A stretch of DNA of 64,000 nt from Algihabitans albus (GCF_003572205.1 NZ_QXNY01000003.1:677076-741075), one strand, 5' to 3'. Positions 1 through 10,849 are shown, counted from the first letter of the stretch. Numbers and translations are program-made. Notes: generated by a model from the sequence alone, not told the origin.

Positions 1-1377
1 TCAATCATCGCCGGCGTCGACCCCAAGATCGGCCTCTATGCCTCCTTCTCGATCGCCGTGATCGTGGCCATCACCGGCGGCCGGCCTGGCATGATTTCCG
101 CCGCAACGGCTGCGACCGCCGTGCTGATGGTGACACTGGTCAAGGAGCACGGCCTGCAATACCTGCTGGCTGCGACGGTCCTGGCCGGCCTGCTGCAGAT
201 CGCCGCCGGACTGCTGCGTCTGGGCGCCGTCATGCGTTTCGTCTCGCGCTCCGTCATCACCGGCTTCGTCAACGCGCTGGCGATCCTGATCTTCATGGCG
301 CAGCTCCCTGAATTGATCGGCGTCCCTTGGCTGACCTACGCGATGGTCGCCGCCGGTCTGGCCATCATCTATCTCTTCCCCCGGCTGACCAAGTCGGTCC
401 CCTCGCCGCTCATCTGTATCGTCGTGCTCACCTCGGCCGCCCTCCTGTTGGATCTCGACTTGCGCACCGTGGGCGACATGGGCGAGCTGCCCTCGACCCT
501 GCCGGTCTTCCTGCTGCCCGACATCCCGCTGACGCTGGAGACGCTGCTGATCATCCTGCCCTACTCGGCCGCCGTCGCCGCCGTCGGACTGCTGGAATCG
601 CTGATGACCGCAACCATCGTCGACGACCTGACCGACACGCCGAGCGACCGCAACCGCGAGTGCGTCGGCCAGGGCCTGGCCAATACCGCGACCGGCTTCA
701 TCGGCGGCATGGCCGGCTGCGCGATGATCGGTCAGTCGATCATCAACGTGAAGTCGGGCGGGCGCGGCCGGCTGTCCACCTTCTGCGCAGGGATCTTCCT
801 GCTGTTCATGATCGTTGTGCTGGGTGACTGGGTGAAGCAGATCCCGATGGCCGCACTGGTCGCCATCATGATCATGGTCTCGATCGGTACCTTCAGCTGG
901 TCGTCCGTCCGCAACCTGCGCGACCATCCCCGCAGCTCCTCGATCGTGATGCTCTCGACCGTCGTCTGCGTGGTCGTGACGCACAATCTCGCGATTGGCG
1001 TGCTCGTCGGCGTGCTGCTGTCGGGCATCTTCTTCGCCTGGAAGATCTCGCAGCTCTTCCGGGTCACCTCGACCCTCTCAGACGACGGCAAGGTCCGGAC
1101 CTACCTGGTCGAGGGGCAGGTCTTCTTCGCCTCGGCCGAAGCCTTCAGCAACGCCTTCGATCTTCGCGAAGCGCTGGATAGAGTGATCATCGACGTCAGC
1201 CGAGCGCACATCTGGGATATTTCCAGCGTGGCCGCACTCGATATGATCGTCGTGAAGTTTCGACGCGAGGGGACGGAGGTGGAAATCGTCGGGATCAATA
1301 GAGCCAGTGAGACGATCGTGGACAAGCTGGCGATCCACGACAAGCCCGACGCCTTCGACCGGCTGATGGGGCATTGA
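1..1377 (+). CDS. SulP family anion transporter with STAS domain (5' partial)
   Basis: Inner-membrane anion permease of the SulP/SLC26 family (sulfate, bicarbonate or other anions; substrate not predictable). The frame is open from base 1, and the first residues ([13 protein letters not shown]) match the loop after the first membrane helices of the family, so only a short N-terminal piece lies outside the window. The 458 visible residues hold a hydrophobic transport domain (to about residue 350) with the usual [16 protein letters not shown] segment, then a soluble C-terminal STAS domain (about residues 360-455, [17 protein letters not shown]). It stops 11 bases before a universal stress protein start, so the two are probably co-transcribed, a pairing also known from other SulP genes. 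Confidence 0.93.
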   Translation, partial: SIIAGVDPKIGLYASFSIAVIVAITGGRPGMISAATAATAVLMVTLVKEHGLQYLLAATVLAGLLQIAAGLLRLGAVMRFVSRSVITGFVNALAILIFMAQLPELIGVPWLTYAMVAAGLAIIYLFPRLTKSVPSPLICIVVLTSAALLLDLDLRTVGDMGELPSTLPVFLLPDIPLTLETLLIILPYSAAVAAVGLLESLMTATIVDDLTDTPSDRNRECVGQGLANTATGFIGGMAGCAMIGQSIINVKSGGRGRLSTFCAGIFLLFMIVVLGDWVKQIPMAALVAIMIMVSIGTFSWSSVRNLRDHPRSSSIVMLSTVVCVVVTHNLAIGVLVGVLLSGIFFAWKISQLFRVTSTLSDDGKVRTYLVEGQVFFASAEAFSNAFDLREALDRVIIDVSRAHIWDISSVAALDMIVVKFRREGTEVEIVGINRASETIVDKLAIHDKPDAFDRLMGH

Positions 1378-1388
1378 GGAGACCGCCC

Positions 1389-2258
1389 ATGACCAAGCTG
1401 CCCGACACCAAGCTGATCGCCCTCGTCGACGCCTCGATCTACGCGCGCAGCCTCTGCGATCATGCGGCCTGGATCGCCAAGCGCACGGATGCGGCGGTGG
1501 AGCTGCTGCATGTCCTGGGACGCCGGGAAACGGCCGCGACGCGGATCGATCTGAGCGGCAACATCGCGCTGGGCGCGCGCTCCGCGCTCCTGCAGGAGTT
1601 GAGCGAGCTCGACGAACAGACGGCCAAGCTGGCGCGCAAGCGCGGTCAGGCGATTCTCGAAGATGCCCGCGCAATTCTCGAGGATGCGGGTGTTACCCAG
1701 GTGCAGGCACGCCTCAAGCTGGGCGATATCGTCGAGACGGTGGCCGAGAGCGAGAGCGAGGCCGACCTGGTGATGATCGGCAAGCGTGGCGAGGCGGCGG
1801 ACTTCGCCAAGCTGCATCTCGGCTCCAACCTGGAACGCATCGTTCGCACCTGCCACAAGCCGGTCTTCGTCGCCTCCCGCGCCTTTCGACCGATCGAGCG
1901 CTTCCTGATCGCCTACGATGGCGGCGCCAGCAGCATGAAGGCGGTCGACTACGTCGCCCGCAGCCCCCTGTTCGCCGGTCTGCAAGGCCGGCTGCTGGCG
2001 GTCGGCCCCGAGACGGCGGAGACCCGCAAAGGACTCACCGATGCACAGGCTCTCCTGAAAGGCGGCGGCTATGCCGTCGAGGCCGACATCGTAAGCGGAC
2101 AGCCGGAGACGGTGATCTCACAGGCGGTCGAATCGGACGGGATCGATCTTCTGGTGATGGGCGCCTATGGCCACTCCCGCATGCGGAGCCTGATCATCGG
2201 CTCGACCACCACGGAGATGCTCCGCCTCTGCAAGGTTCCCGTCATGCTGTTTCGCTGA
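1389..2258 (+). CDS. Universal stress protein, tandem UspA domains
   Basis: Cytosolic stress protein of 289 residues with two Usp domains (about 1-145 and 160-289). The second domain keeps the nucleotide-binding signature at its end ([15 protein letters not shown], the G-x2-G-x9-G-S/T pattern); the first has a degenerate version ([17 protein letters not shown]). I chose ATG 1389 because GAGGAGA lies 6-12 bases upstream; an in-frame TTG at 1374 overlapping the SulP stop is less likely. Coupling to SulP suggests a role linked to anion transport or stress on it, which is inference only. Confidence 0.93.
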   Translation: MTKLPDTKLIALVDASIYARSLCDHAAWIAKRTDAAVELLHVLGRRETAATRIDLSGNIALGARSALLQELSELDEQTAKLARKRGQAILEDARAILEDAGVTQVQARLKLGDIVETVAESESEADLVMIGKRGEAADFAKLHLGSNLERIVRTCHKPVFVASRAFRPIERFLIAYDGGASSMKAVDYVARSPLFAGLQGRLLAVGPETAETRKGLTDAQALLKGGGYAVEADIVSGQPETVISQAVESDGIDLLVMGAYGHSRMRSLIIGSTTTEMLRLCKVPVMLFR

Positions 2259-2340
2259 TGCGCGCTTCCGGCCCGCAGGACCGGGAAAAAACGCACCCCT
2301 CCCCTCGCCAGCCCGGGGGGGAACGCTCTACATTAGTGTC

Positions 2341-4592
<2,252 letters not shown>

Positions 4593-4596
<4 letters not shown>

Positions 4597-4734
4597 AGCC
4601 TGTTGTGATCGTATGGACTCGCTTCGCGGTTCCGCCGATCACAAGAAACAGACTCTACCACTTTGAATCGAGACCAGATTTAACGGAATCGCCGGACCCA
4701 ATACGTGGGTCCGACTGATCACTATCTGGTCTAG
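4593..4734 (-). repeat. 142-bp CTAG-ended MITE-like repeat, copy A
   Basis: Reverse-oriented copy. On the minus strand it reads from CTAGACCAGATAGTGATCAG (4734 downward) to AACAGGCTCTAC (4593). By eye it differs from copy B at about 10 of 142 positions and has the same length. The end at 4593 is GTAG rather than CTAG, and its TAG is the uvrB stop codon. It contains an internal hairpin, GGACCCA / TGGGTCC around 4697-4715. The remaining intergenic DNA up to 4916 shows nothing recognisable. Confidence 0.85.
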
Positions 4735-4916
4735 GGGCTACAACTGGCTCCGTCTTTGCTCGGGAGGCGGCCGCAACCCGGGTCGGGTCGCCCTACGATG
4801 CTAAGGGCACCTGTGCAGCAATGCCGAATACGACGGTTCGGTTCGTCCGTGGCCACTATGACGCCGGCAAACACCGTTCCTTGGGGGTGGGGGGTACGAG
4901 CGCCATCAGGCCGACC
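4735..4916. other. Intergenic, no feature seen
   Basis: Between repeat copy A and the stop codon of the nucleoside transporter. GC-rich, with no convincing ORF, promoter or terminator; uvrB and the transporter converge here without a clear intrinsic terminator. Confidence 0.5.
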
Positions 4917-6158
4917 TTAGAACAAGCCCACCACGGCGCCGGTCGAAAGCGTGGCAAGCGTTCCCGCAACGATCGATTTCAGGCCCAGACCGGCGATCTC
5001 CGCTCGGCGTTCGGGAGCCAGGGTGGCGAGGCCGGCGATCATGATGCCAAGGCTGCCGAAGTTGGCAAAACCGCACAGCGCATAGGTCATGATAAGACGG
5101 CTACGCTCGGACAGCGCTTCTTCCGGCAGCTTGGCCAGTTCCAGGTAGGCAACCAATTCGTTGAGCGCGGTCTTTACGCCCATCAGCCGCCCGGCTTCGG
5201 CCGCCTCCTCCCAGGGAATGCCGATCAGCCAGACCAAGGGGCTGAAGATCCAGCCGAACAGACGACCCAGAGACAGCGGCGTATCGGCCACCTCGGGCAG
5301 CAGACCCAGAACGGCATCGACCAGATGCACCAGGCCGATCATCACGAGCAGCATCGCCAGCACGCTGAGGAAAATCTTCAGACCGCTTTGAGTGCCGCGC
5401 ACGATGGCATCCATGCTGCCGCTCGCCTCTGAGACCACCTCGACCCGGGCTTGGGTCGGTGAGCCCTCGCGCGGCACCATCAGGGTGGCAATGGCCAGCG
5501 CCGCCGGAACGCTGATCAGTGAGGCCGTAATCAGATGTCCGGCCGCATTGGGCAGCACCGGGCCGAGAATCGTCACGTAGAGAGCCAGCATGGTGCCCGC
5601 GATGGTCGCCATGCCCACGGCCATCACCATGAAGAGTTCGCCGCGGTCGAGCCGCTCCAGATACCCGCGGGCAAACAATGGTGCCTCGACCATGCCGAAG
5701 AAAACGTTGGCCGAGGCGACGAAACCGACCGGTCCGCCGACGCCGAAGCTGCGCTCCAACAGAGCGGCAAAGCCACGGATGATCCGCTGCAGCAATCCCC
5801 AATAAAGCAGCAGTGCCGCCAAGGCGCTGACCAGAATGAGCAGCGGCAGACCACGGAAGGCGAGGATGTAGGCAGCCCCAGGATAGGGCTCATCGAAGGG
5901 CAATGCCGCCCCACCTAGGTAGCCGAAAACTAGGCTCGTCCCGGCCTCGGTGGCGGCCTGCAGCGCCAGGACGGCATCGTTGGCCAGCAATAGTGCCGAC
6001 TTCACCAAAGGGACATGGAGCAGCAGACCGGCGATGGCGACCTGCAGGCCGATGGCAATCAGCGCCACCGACGGCCGTGCCGCTCGCCGGTTCTCGCTCA
6101 GCAGCCAGGCAATGGCAAAGATCACAAAGATCCCGAAGAGCGCCTGCACGCGTTCCAT
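4917..6158 (-). CDS. Concentrative nucleoside transporter (NupC/CNT family)
   Basis: Inner-membrane, cation-coupled nucleoside importer. The 413-residue product has the E. coli NupC architecture: an N-terminal helix pair starting MERVQALFGIFVIFAIAWLLS, the re-entrant region with FGYLGG, a gate region around SANVFFGMVEAPLFARGYL (the Q/E-S/A-P type signature), and a C-terminal core with LNELVAYLELAKL and YALCGFANFGSLGIMIAGL. The start was chosen at ATG 6158 because it aligns with NupC; the frame stays open 29 codons further upstream. It is flanked by inverted copies A and B of the 142-bp repeat, so the whole segment could be an insertion or an invertible unit (inference). Confidence 0.92.
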   Translation of the reverse strand: MERVQALFGIFVIFAIAWLLSENRRAARPSVALIAIGLQVAIAGLLLHVPLVKSALLLANDAVLALQAATEAGTSLVFGYLGGAALPFDEPYPGAAYILAFRGLPLLILVSALAALLLYWGLLQRIIRGFAALLERSFGVGGPVGFVASANVFFGMVEAPLFARGYLERLDRGELFMVMAVGMATIAGTMLALYVTILGPVLPNAAGHLITASLISVPAALAIATLMVPREGSPTQARVEVVSEASGSMDAIVRGTQSGLKIFLSVLAMLLVMIGLVHLVDAVLGLLPEVADTPLSLGRLFGWIFSPLVWLIGIPWEEAAEAGRLMGVKTALNELVAYLELAKLPEEALSERSRLIMTYALCGFANFGSLGIMIAGLATLAPERRAEIAGLGLKSIVAGTLATLSTGAVVGLF

Positions 6159-6332
6159 CCCGACCGAAGCCCCCCTTTTTCGCCCGCTACCGGCGGCTCG
6201 AGCAAATTGCGACCGTGGCTGACCGCTCGCGGTTCCGTCGGTCACGGTGACTCCGCGTCAAACCCTTGCCTCTCAATCAGATTGGATGCAATCGCCGGCT
6301 GTGCCAAGCGGCTCTGACCGATCGTCCGGTCC
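6159..6332. other. Intergenic upstream of the nucleoside transporter
   Basis: Presumed promoter region of the transporter (minus strand). No convincing -35/-10 pair or operator was recognised. A short stretch near 6310-6335 (GACCGATCGTCCGG) vaguely resembles repeat ends and may be a decayed fragment. Confidence 0.35.
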
Positions 6333-6474
6333 CTAGACCGGATAGTGATCAGCCGGACCCACGTATTGGGTCCGGCGATTCCGTTAAATCCAGTCTCGAT
6401 TCAAAGTGTGAGAGTCCGTTTCTTGGGATCGGCGGAACCGCGAAGCGAGTCCATACGATCACAACAGGCGCTAG
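6333..6474 (+). repeat. 142-bp CTAG-ended MITE-like repeat, copy B
   Basis: Begins CTAGACCGGATAGTGATCAG at 6333 and ends AACAGGCGCTAG at 6474. Near-identical, inverted partner of copy A. Internal hairpin GGACCCA / TGGGTCC at about 6355-6373. The terminal CTAG at 6471-6474 supplies, on the minus strand, the TAG stop of the MOSC gene. Confidence 0.87.
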
Positions 6475-7259
6475 AAGGGCAGCGCTTCCCTTGCTTCGGC
6501 CGGGACGTCGACGCCTTGCCCCTCCGAGACCTCGCCGTCGTCCAGCACTTCGCAGTAGATCCCCATGTGGCGGTGGCCGTAGCCGCGCTGCAAACTGAGC
6601 GGGATGTTGAGGTCGCGCTCGGCCGTGTCGGGATCGACGTTGGTAGCGGCACAGCGCTCGATCGGGGCATCGACCCTTAGGCGCAGACCGGCCGGCCCGA
6701 AGGAGATGGTCCGACCGACCCAGTCGAACTCGGCCCAGGGCGGCAGACCTTCCAGCCAGATGTTGGCACGAAAGCGGCGTGGGTCCAATTCGGCCCGAAC
6801 CACCCGCTCCAGATCGCGTACGCTGGCCAGATTGAGCAGGGAGATCTGCCGCTCCGGCAGGTCGGTGAAGGCATGGCCCTCGGCGGCCACCAGTTTGGGC
6901 ACACCGCGCCCGCTCTCGCCCAGAAATGTGGCGAAGAACTGCGCCAGCACCAGCCGACCGGTCTGATCGTCCGCCTTGCCGCGGACCACTGGTTTGCCCT
7001 TGCGGGTCAGCGTCAGGTGTCCACTCTCCGCCTCGAAGGTCAGGCCGAGTTGCGCCAGCTTCTCGTCGCGCTTGAGCTGGAAGAAGTTACTGGGCTTCAG
7101 ATACTCCGGAGCACCGGGGTCGAAGCGAGTCGAACCGTGCGCAAGTGCAAAGCGCCGATCATGCGGAAGCAACCGGCCGGCCGTCAGCGACACGGAGGGC
7201 AGACGCTCGCCCGCAAGGCCCTTCACAGGGTAGCGCCAGATGGCAGCGATCTCCGCCAA
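6471..7259 (-). CDS. MOSC domain protein (molybdenum cofactor-sulfurase C-terminal type)
   Basis: Resembles the mARC/YcbX group: N-terminal MOSC beta-barrel domain (residues 1-120, IWRYPVKGLAGE) followed by the MOSC domain with the conserved cysteine that ligates molybdenum in relatives (IERCAATNVDP, Cys203). Relatives reduce N-hydroxylated compounds or carry Mo cofactor; the substrate here is unknown. The start is TTG at 7259, supported by GGAGGA about 9 bases upstream and by the family N-terminus IxxIWRYPVKG. Its TAG stop lies within repeat copy B. The 5' region towards 7490 contains a perfect palindrome and a Fur-type box that could also affect this gene. Confidence 0.9.
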   Translation of the reverse strand: MAEIAAIWRYPVKGLAGERLPSVSLTAGRLLPHDRRFALAHGSTRFDPGAPEYLKPSNFFQLKRDEKLAQLGLTFEAESGHLTLTRKGKPVVRGKADDQTGRLVLAQFFATFLGESGRGVPKLVAAEGHAFTDLPERQISLLNLASVRDLERVVRAELDPRRFRANIWLEGLPPWAEFDWVGRTISFGPAGLRLRVDAPIERCAATNVDPDTAERDLNIPLSLQRGYGHRHMGIYCEVLDDGEVSEGQGVDVPAEAREALPF

Positions 7260-7348
7260 GGTTCGGCTCCTCCACCTCGACCGGCCTATCGGCTGTTTCT
7301 CGTGACGGCTTCGATCCGGTCGGAATTTCTAGTTCGTCTGTGTAAAAT

Positions 7349-7363
7349 TCTGTTTCAAACAGA
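7349..7363. promoter_or_regulatory. Perfect 15-bp palindrome, possible operator
   Basis: TCTGTTTCAAACAGA is a perfect inverted repeat about a central C. It lies 90 bases upstream of the MOSC start, in an AT-richer patch. The form resembles TetR- or GntR-type operators, but no regulator gene is adjacent. Confidence 0.4.
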
Positions 7364-7455
7364 TGAAATCAAGCCTCCGCAACCGCGCTCGAGTCAACCG
7401 CTCTGTTGCAATGCAGCAAAACCGCTGACGAGGTTAGGATTGGATAATTCCGCTT

Positions 7456-7484
7456 TTGCAAATGATAATGAGTTGCAATATCAA
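7456..7484 (+). promoter_or_regulatory. Promoter overlapped by Fur-family operator
   Basis: A sigma70-type promoter reads rightwards: -35 TTGCAA at 7456-7461, a 17-base spacer, and -10 TATCAA at 7479-7484. The palindrome TGCAAATGATAATGAGTTGCA (7457-7477, all but two arm pairs symmetrical) fills the spacer. It resembles Fur/Mur boxes of proteobacteria (TGATAAT core, TGCAA/TTGCA arms), so iron- or manganese-dependent repression is expected. Confidence 0.55.
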
Positions 7485-7489
7485 ATCTA

Positions 7490-7631
7490 ACCTCCTAGAT
7501 TTGCGTTGCTTCACGCGACAGGCCCTACCCGGCATGCGCCGGTTTCGTCCTTGACCGTGGGCATCGATCTCTCCTGACACTTCACGGGATATTCCCGACC
7601 CCGCCGCGCCAGTCGCGGCGGGGTTTTCTTC
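7490..7631 (+). ncRNA. Candidate Fur-controlled small RNA with anti-SD motifs
   Basis: Predicted transcript of about 140 nt from just after the -10 box to the intrinsic terminator. It starts with CCTCCT (7491-7496) and carries a second anti-Shine-Dalgarno motif CTCTCCT (7569-7575). There are small hairpins GCGT/ACGC near 7504-7517 and CCGGC-ATGC-GCCGG at 7529-7542. No plus-strand ORF longer than a few codons begins inside. This layout (iron box, short RNA with CCUCCU, strong terminator) is what a RyhB-like or CCUCCU-motif alphaproteobacterial sRNA would show. Alternatives are a pgeF leader with an attenuator, or short minus-strand ORFs. Confidence 0.5.
7599..7631 (+). terminator. Intrinsic terminator
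   Basis: Ten-bp perfect stem CCCCGCCGCG / CGCGGCGGGG with a 5-base loop, followed by TTTTCTTCTT on the plus strand. The minus strand has no U-tract, so the terminator acts rightwards, and the only plausible transcript upstream is the candidate sRNA. Confidence 0.8.
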
Positions 7632-7763
7632 TTCCGCCCAGCACAGGCACTCACACAATCTTCCGCAAACAGTCCCTCGATCGCGACCGTCCTGTCGCTC
7701 CCGGAGCGCAAGTGCGAGTGCGACCCTATGGGCTGGACTCGCGATCCGGTCTAGACTGCGGCC

Positions 7764-8534
7764 ATGTTGACCATCGGACCGATCAACGAGTTGCCGGGAG
7801 TTCGCCACGCCTTCTTCTCTCGCGAGGGTGGCGTGTCGCAGGGGCTCTACGCCTCGCTCAACTGCGGCCCCGGCTCGGACGACGATCCGGCCGCCGTGCG
7901 CGAAAACCGGCGGCGGGCGTTGGCACACCTCGATTTGCCTGGCGACGCGCTGGCAACGCTGCATCAAGTCCACTCGGCCGAGGTGGTCGAAGTCACCGAG
8001 TCTTGGGAAATCGGCCAAGGCCCCAGAGCCGACGGTATGGTGACGAAACGCCCTGGTGTCGCGCTCGGCGTGCTGGCGGCGGACTGCGCCCCGGTTCTGC
8101 TGGCCGATGCGGAGGCCGGAGTGGTCGGTGCCTGCCATGCCGGTTGGAAGGGGGCCGTGGGCGGCGTGCTCGAAGCCACCGTCGCTGCCATGCTGCGCCT
8201 GGGCGCCGAAGCCGGGCGCATCGTCGCCGGCATCGGACCCTGTATCGCCCAACGCTCCTATGAGGTCGGGGAATCCTTTCCCAAGCCCTTCCTGGACCAG
8301 GACGCCGACAACGCCAAGTTCTTCAGCCCCTCGGCCAGGGCTTCGGACAAGCTGCACTTCGACCTGAGAGGCTATGTCGCCCGCCGCCTCAAGCTGGCCG
8401 AGGTCGGCAACGTTCAGGTACTGCCCTGCGACACCTGCGGCGAGCCCGAGCGCTTCTTCAGCTACCGCCGTGCCACCAAGGCCGGCGAGCCTGACTATGG
8501 CCGTCTGCTATCCGTCATCTATCTCGGGGACTAG
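7764..8534 (+). CDS. pgeF: Purine nucleoside phosphorylase/peptidoglycan editing factor PgeF
   Basis: YfiH/LACC1-family cytosolic enzyme (formerly polyphenol oxidase, DUF152). Zinc-ligand and catalytic residues are visible: HQVH (67-70), ADCAP (Cys108) and CHAGWKG (His125), plus GPCI and the C-terminal RFFSYRR. E. coli PgeF prevents misincorporation of L-serine into peptidoglycan precursors, and relatives are purine nucleoside phosphorylases. At 256 residues the length is normal. The next gene begins nine bases after the TAG stop, so an operon is likely. The gene is not itself preceded by the Fur box, because a terminator intervenes. Confidence 0.95.
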   Translation: MLTIGPINELPGVRHAFFSREGGVSQGLYASLNCGPGSDDDPAAVRENRRRALAHLDLPGDALATLHQVHSAEVVEVTESWEIGQGPRADGMVTKRPGVALGVLAADCAPVLLADAEAGVVGACHAGWKGAVGGVLEATVAAMLRLGAEAGRIVAGIGPCIAQRSYEVGESFPKPFLDQDADNAKFFSPSARASDKLHFDLRGYVARRLKLAEVGNVQVLPCDTCGEPERFFSYRRATKAGEPDYGRLLSVIYLGD

Positions 8535-8543
8535 TCTCTCAAC

Positions 8544-9695
8544 ATGCCATTGCACTTCGACGCGGAGGAGTTTGCGGAGCGCCGCGCACGCGCCTGCCAA
8601 ACCATGACGAAGCAGGGCCTGGACGGCCTGCTGATCTTCCGGCAGGAGTCGATGTACTACCTGACCGGCTACGATACCTTCGGCTACGTCTTCTTCCAGT
8701 GTCTGGTTCTGGAGGCGGATGGCCGTACCACCTTGCTGACCCGCGCGCCCGATCTGCGTCAAGCAGAGCAGACCAGCGATATAACCGACATCCGCATCTG
8801 GGTGGACCTGCCCGAGGCGAACCCGGCCGAAGCCCTGCGCGCTCTTCTGGAAGAGCGTGGCTTGAAAAATGCGAAACTGGGTGTTGAATACGAGGCCTAC
8901 GGGCTGACGGCCGCCAACGGCAAGCGGCTGGAAACAGCACTGGCCGGCTGCGCCGACCTGACCGACACGTCTTTGCTGGTCAGCCGCCAGCGCCTGGTGA
9001 AGTCGCCGGCCGAGATCCTTTATCTACGGCGCGGCGCAGAGCTTGCCGACGCCGCCCTTTCCGCGGCCGAGCGGCTGACGGAGCCCGGCGCCTACGAGGG
9101 CGACATCCTGGCCGAAATGCAGGGGGCGATCTATCGCGGCGGCGGCGACGATCCGGCCAATGAGTTTATCATCGGGTCCGGTCCACAGGCCCTGCTCTGC
9201 CGCTATCACACCGGCCGGCGGCACATTGAGGCGAACGATCAGCTCACGCTGGAATGGGCCGGTGTCTACCGGCACTATCACGCGGCCATGATGCGAACGC
9301 TGCTGGTCGGCCGTTGCCCCGAGAAGCAGCGCGAGATGCATGCGGCCGCGCGGGACGCGTTGCTGGCGGTCGAGGAGAAGCTGCGGCCGGGCAACACGGT
9401 CGGCGAAGCCTTCGACGCCCATGCCCAAACCCTCGACAAGGCCGGTTACCGGGAAGCTCGAATGAACGCCTGCGGCTATGCCATGGGCACCACCTTCGCG
9501 CCGAACTGGATGGACTGGCCGATGCTCTATCACGCCAACCCGGTGATGTTGCGTCCGGGCATGGTCTTTTTCGTCCACATCATTATCTTCGACAGTGAGG
9601 CTGGGCTGGCCATGACGCTGGGTCGCAGCTCGCTGATCGGCGAGACCGCTGCGGAACCCTTGTCGCAGGCGTCGCTCGACCTTTCCGTAAACTGA
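8544..9695 (+). CDS. Creatinase/M24-fold protein lacking metal ligands (DoeA-like)
   Basis: Pita-bread fold protein of 383 residues: N-terminal creatinase domain (1-145) and catalytic domain (150-383). The five metal ligands of M24 aminopeptidases are replaced: the D-x-G strand reads LEWAGVYRHYHAAMMRT, the GHG-type histidine region reads CGYAMGTTFAPNWMDWP, and the two glutamate sites read FFVHIIIFD and LAMTLGR. Metal-free creatinase and ectoine hydrolase DoeA share such losses, so an amidohydrolase rather than a metallo-peptidase is likely (inference). Downstream of pgeF, probably in one operon. Confidence 0.85.
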   Translation: MPLHFDAEEFAERRARACQTMTKQGLDGLLIFRQESMYYLTGYDTFGYVFFQCLVLEADGRTTLLTRAPDLRQAEQTSDITDIRIWVDLPEANPAEALRALLEERGLKNAKLGVEYEAYGLTAANGKRLETALAGCADLTDTSLLVSRQRLVKSPAEILYLRRGAELADAALSAAERLTEPGAYEGDILAEMQGAIYRGGGDDPANEFIIGSGPQALLCRYHTGRRHIEANDQLTLEWAGVYRHYHAAMMRTLLVGRCPEKQREMHAAARDALLAVEEKLRPGNTVGEAFDAHAQTLDKAGYREARMNACGYAMGTTFAPNWMDWPMLYHANPVMLRPGMVFFVHIIIFDSEAGLAMTLGRSSLIGETAAEPLSQASLDLSVN

Positions 9696-9757
9696 CTTTC
9701 TGTAAACTGCGGTTTGACGCTGACGAGAGCGTTCCCTACAGCGAGGCCAGAAGCGCC

Positions 9758-9826
9758 GTGCCCCACATCATCCTCTTCGCCGCTTTCCTCATGCTCGGGA
9801 TGCTCGCCACCTGCGTGATGCTCTGA
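9758..9826 (+). CDS. Possible 22-residue single-helix membrane protein
   Basis: GTG-initiated ORF, product VPHIILFAAFLMLGMLATCVML, ending two bases before the next gene's ATG. Almost entirely hydrophobic, enough for one membrane helix. Only a weak GAGG precedes the start. It could be a real small protein translated with the following lipoprotein, or chance. Confidence 0.3.
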   Translation: MPHIILFAAFLMLGMLATCVML

Positions 9827-9828
9827 CG

Positions 9829-10776
9829 ATGCGGCCGCCGCGACTCACCCTGTGCGGGCAGCTGTTGCGCCTGCTGATCGCAATCGCCCTGACAGGCCTG
9901 CTGTCGGCCTGCGGACAGCTCCCACGGCCGTTCCAGCCGGAGGGCAAGGCCGTCGACCTCAGGGCTCTGGCGGAGCGACAGACCCTATACGTCCTGCCGG
10001 CCAGTGGTGTGGGGCCGAGCGGCGGAGACTTCGCAGAGGCGCTCGCCACCGCGCTCGAAGCCCAAGGTTTGCGCGCAACCACCAGCGGGGCGCCGGGGAA
10101 CCGGGTGATCAGCACCAGCGGGCGGCTCGATCCGATGGGCGGTCAGGCGCAGTTGGCACTGATCGCCGACGTCAGCGAGCCGGATGGCACGCCGCTGGTC
10201 AGCACCTTGAGCGAGCAACGAGTTCCCACAGGCGCTTGGGAGGCAAGTGATCGGGAACTGTTGGCCGCCGTGGCCGACGCCCTGGCAGCGGATCTCGCAC
10301 GTCAGCTGGCGCCTGCCCCGATCGAACAGGTCGCCCTGCCCGGCTTTCCAGGCGCGCGGGTGGTCGTCTTGCCGATTTCCGGTGCGCCCGGCGACGGCGC
10401 CGACAGCCTGCCGACCGCCCTCCGCGCGGAATTGGAGGACCGCGACGTACCGCTCGCGCGCGACCCGGAGCCGCAGGATCTTCTGATCGCGGGGCGCGTC
10501 GAGGTACAACCGGACGGCCCCGGCGCAGAGCGCGCCACCATAACATGGCGCCTGTTGGAGGCAGCCGCCCCAGCAGACCGGGGGGCAGCCGCCGGAGCAA
10601 CGGACAGTGAGACTGAACAGGAAATCGGCCAGGAAATTGGACGTGTCGCCCAGAGCAATCGCATTCCAGCCGGTCAGTTGGACGGGCGCTGGGGCCAGAT
10701 CGCCCGTCAAGTGGCCGACTATGCGGCCGACGGCCTGCTGCAGTTGATCGAACAGGCCGCCGGCGGGCGACCCTGA
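9829..10776 (+). CDS. Hypothetical lipoprotein
   Basis: Begins with a lipoprotein signal peptide (hydrophobic LLRLLIAIALTGLLSAC, lipidated Cys28), so it is envelope-anchored. The rest (315 residues in all) is a low-complexity-prone alpha/beta region with two similar halves, each holding an ALRAELEDRDV / ALATALEAQGL-type segment and an ADALAADLARQL-type helix. I do not recognise a named family. Its position just before prs is not informative, since prs has its own promoter. Confidence 0.8.
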   Translation: MRPPRLTLCGQLLRLLIAIALTGLLSACGQLPRPFQPEGKAVDLRALAERQTLYVLPASGVGPSGGDFAEALATALEAQGLRATTSGAPGNRVISTSGRLDPMGGQAQLALIADVSEPDGTPLVSTLSEQRVPTGAWEASDRELLAAVADALAADLARQLAPAPIEQVALPGFPGARVVVLPISGAPGDGADSLPTALRAELEDRDVPLARDPEPQDLLIAGRVEVQPDGPGAERATITWRLLEAAAPADRGAAAGATDSETEQEIGQEIGRVAQSNRIPAGQLDGRWGQIARQVADYAADGLLQLIEQAAGGRP

Positions 10777-10849
10777 GCTTCTGCACCGGCGCGGCGCTTG
10801 GGTCAGCCGATAGATTCGGAAAATCGTATCCCGTAACAGCCACAGCTCG

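Noticed and set aside
2259..2340. SOS (LexA) box upstream of uvrB
   Set aside because: No GTTC-N7-GTTC or its complement; only a lone GAAC occurs.
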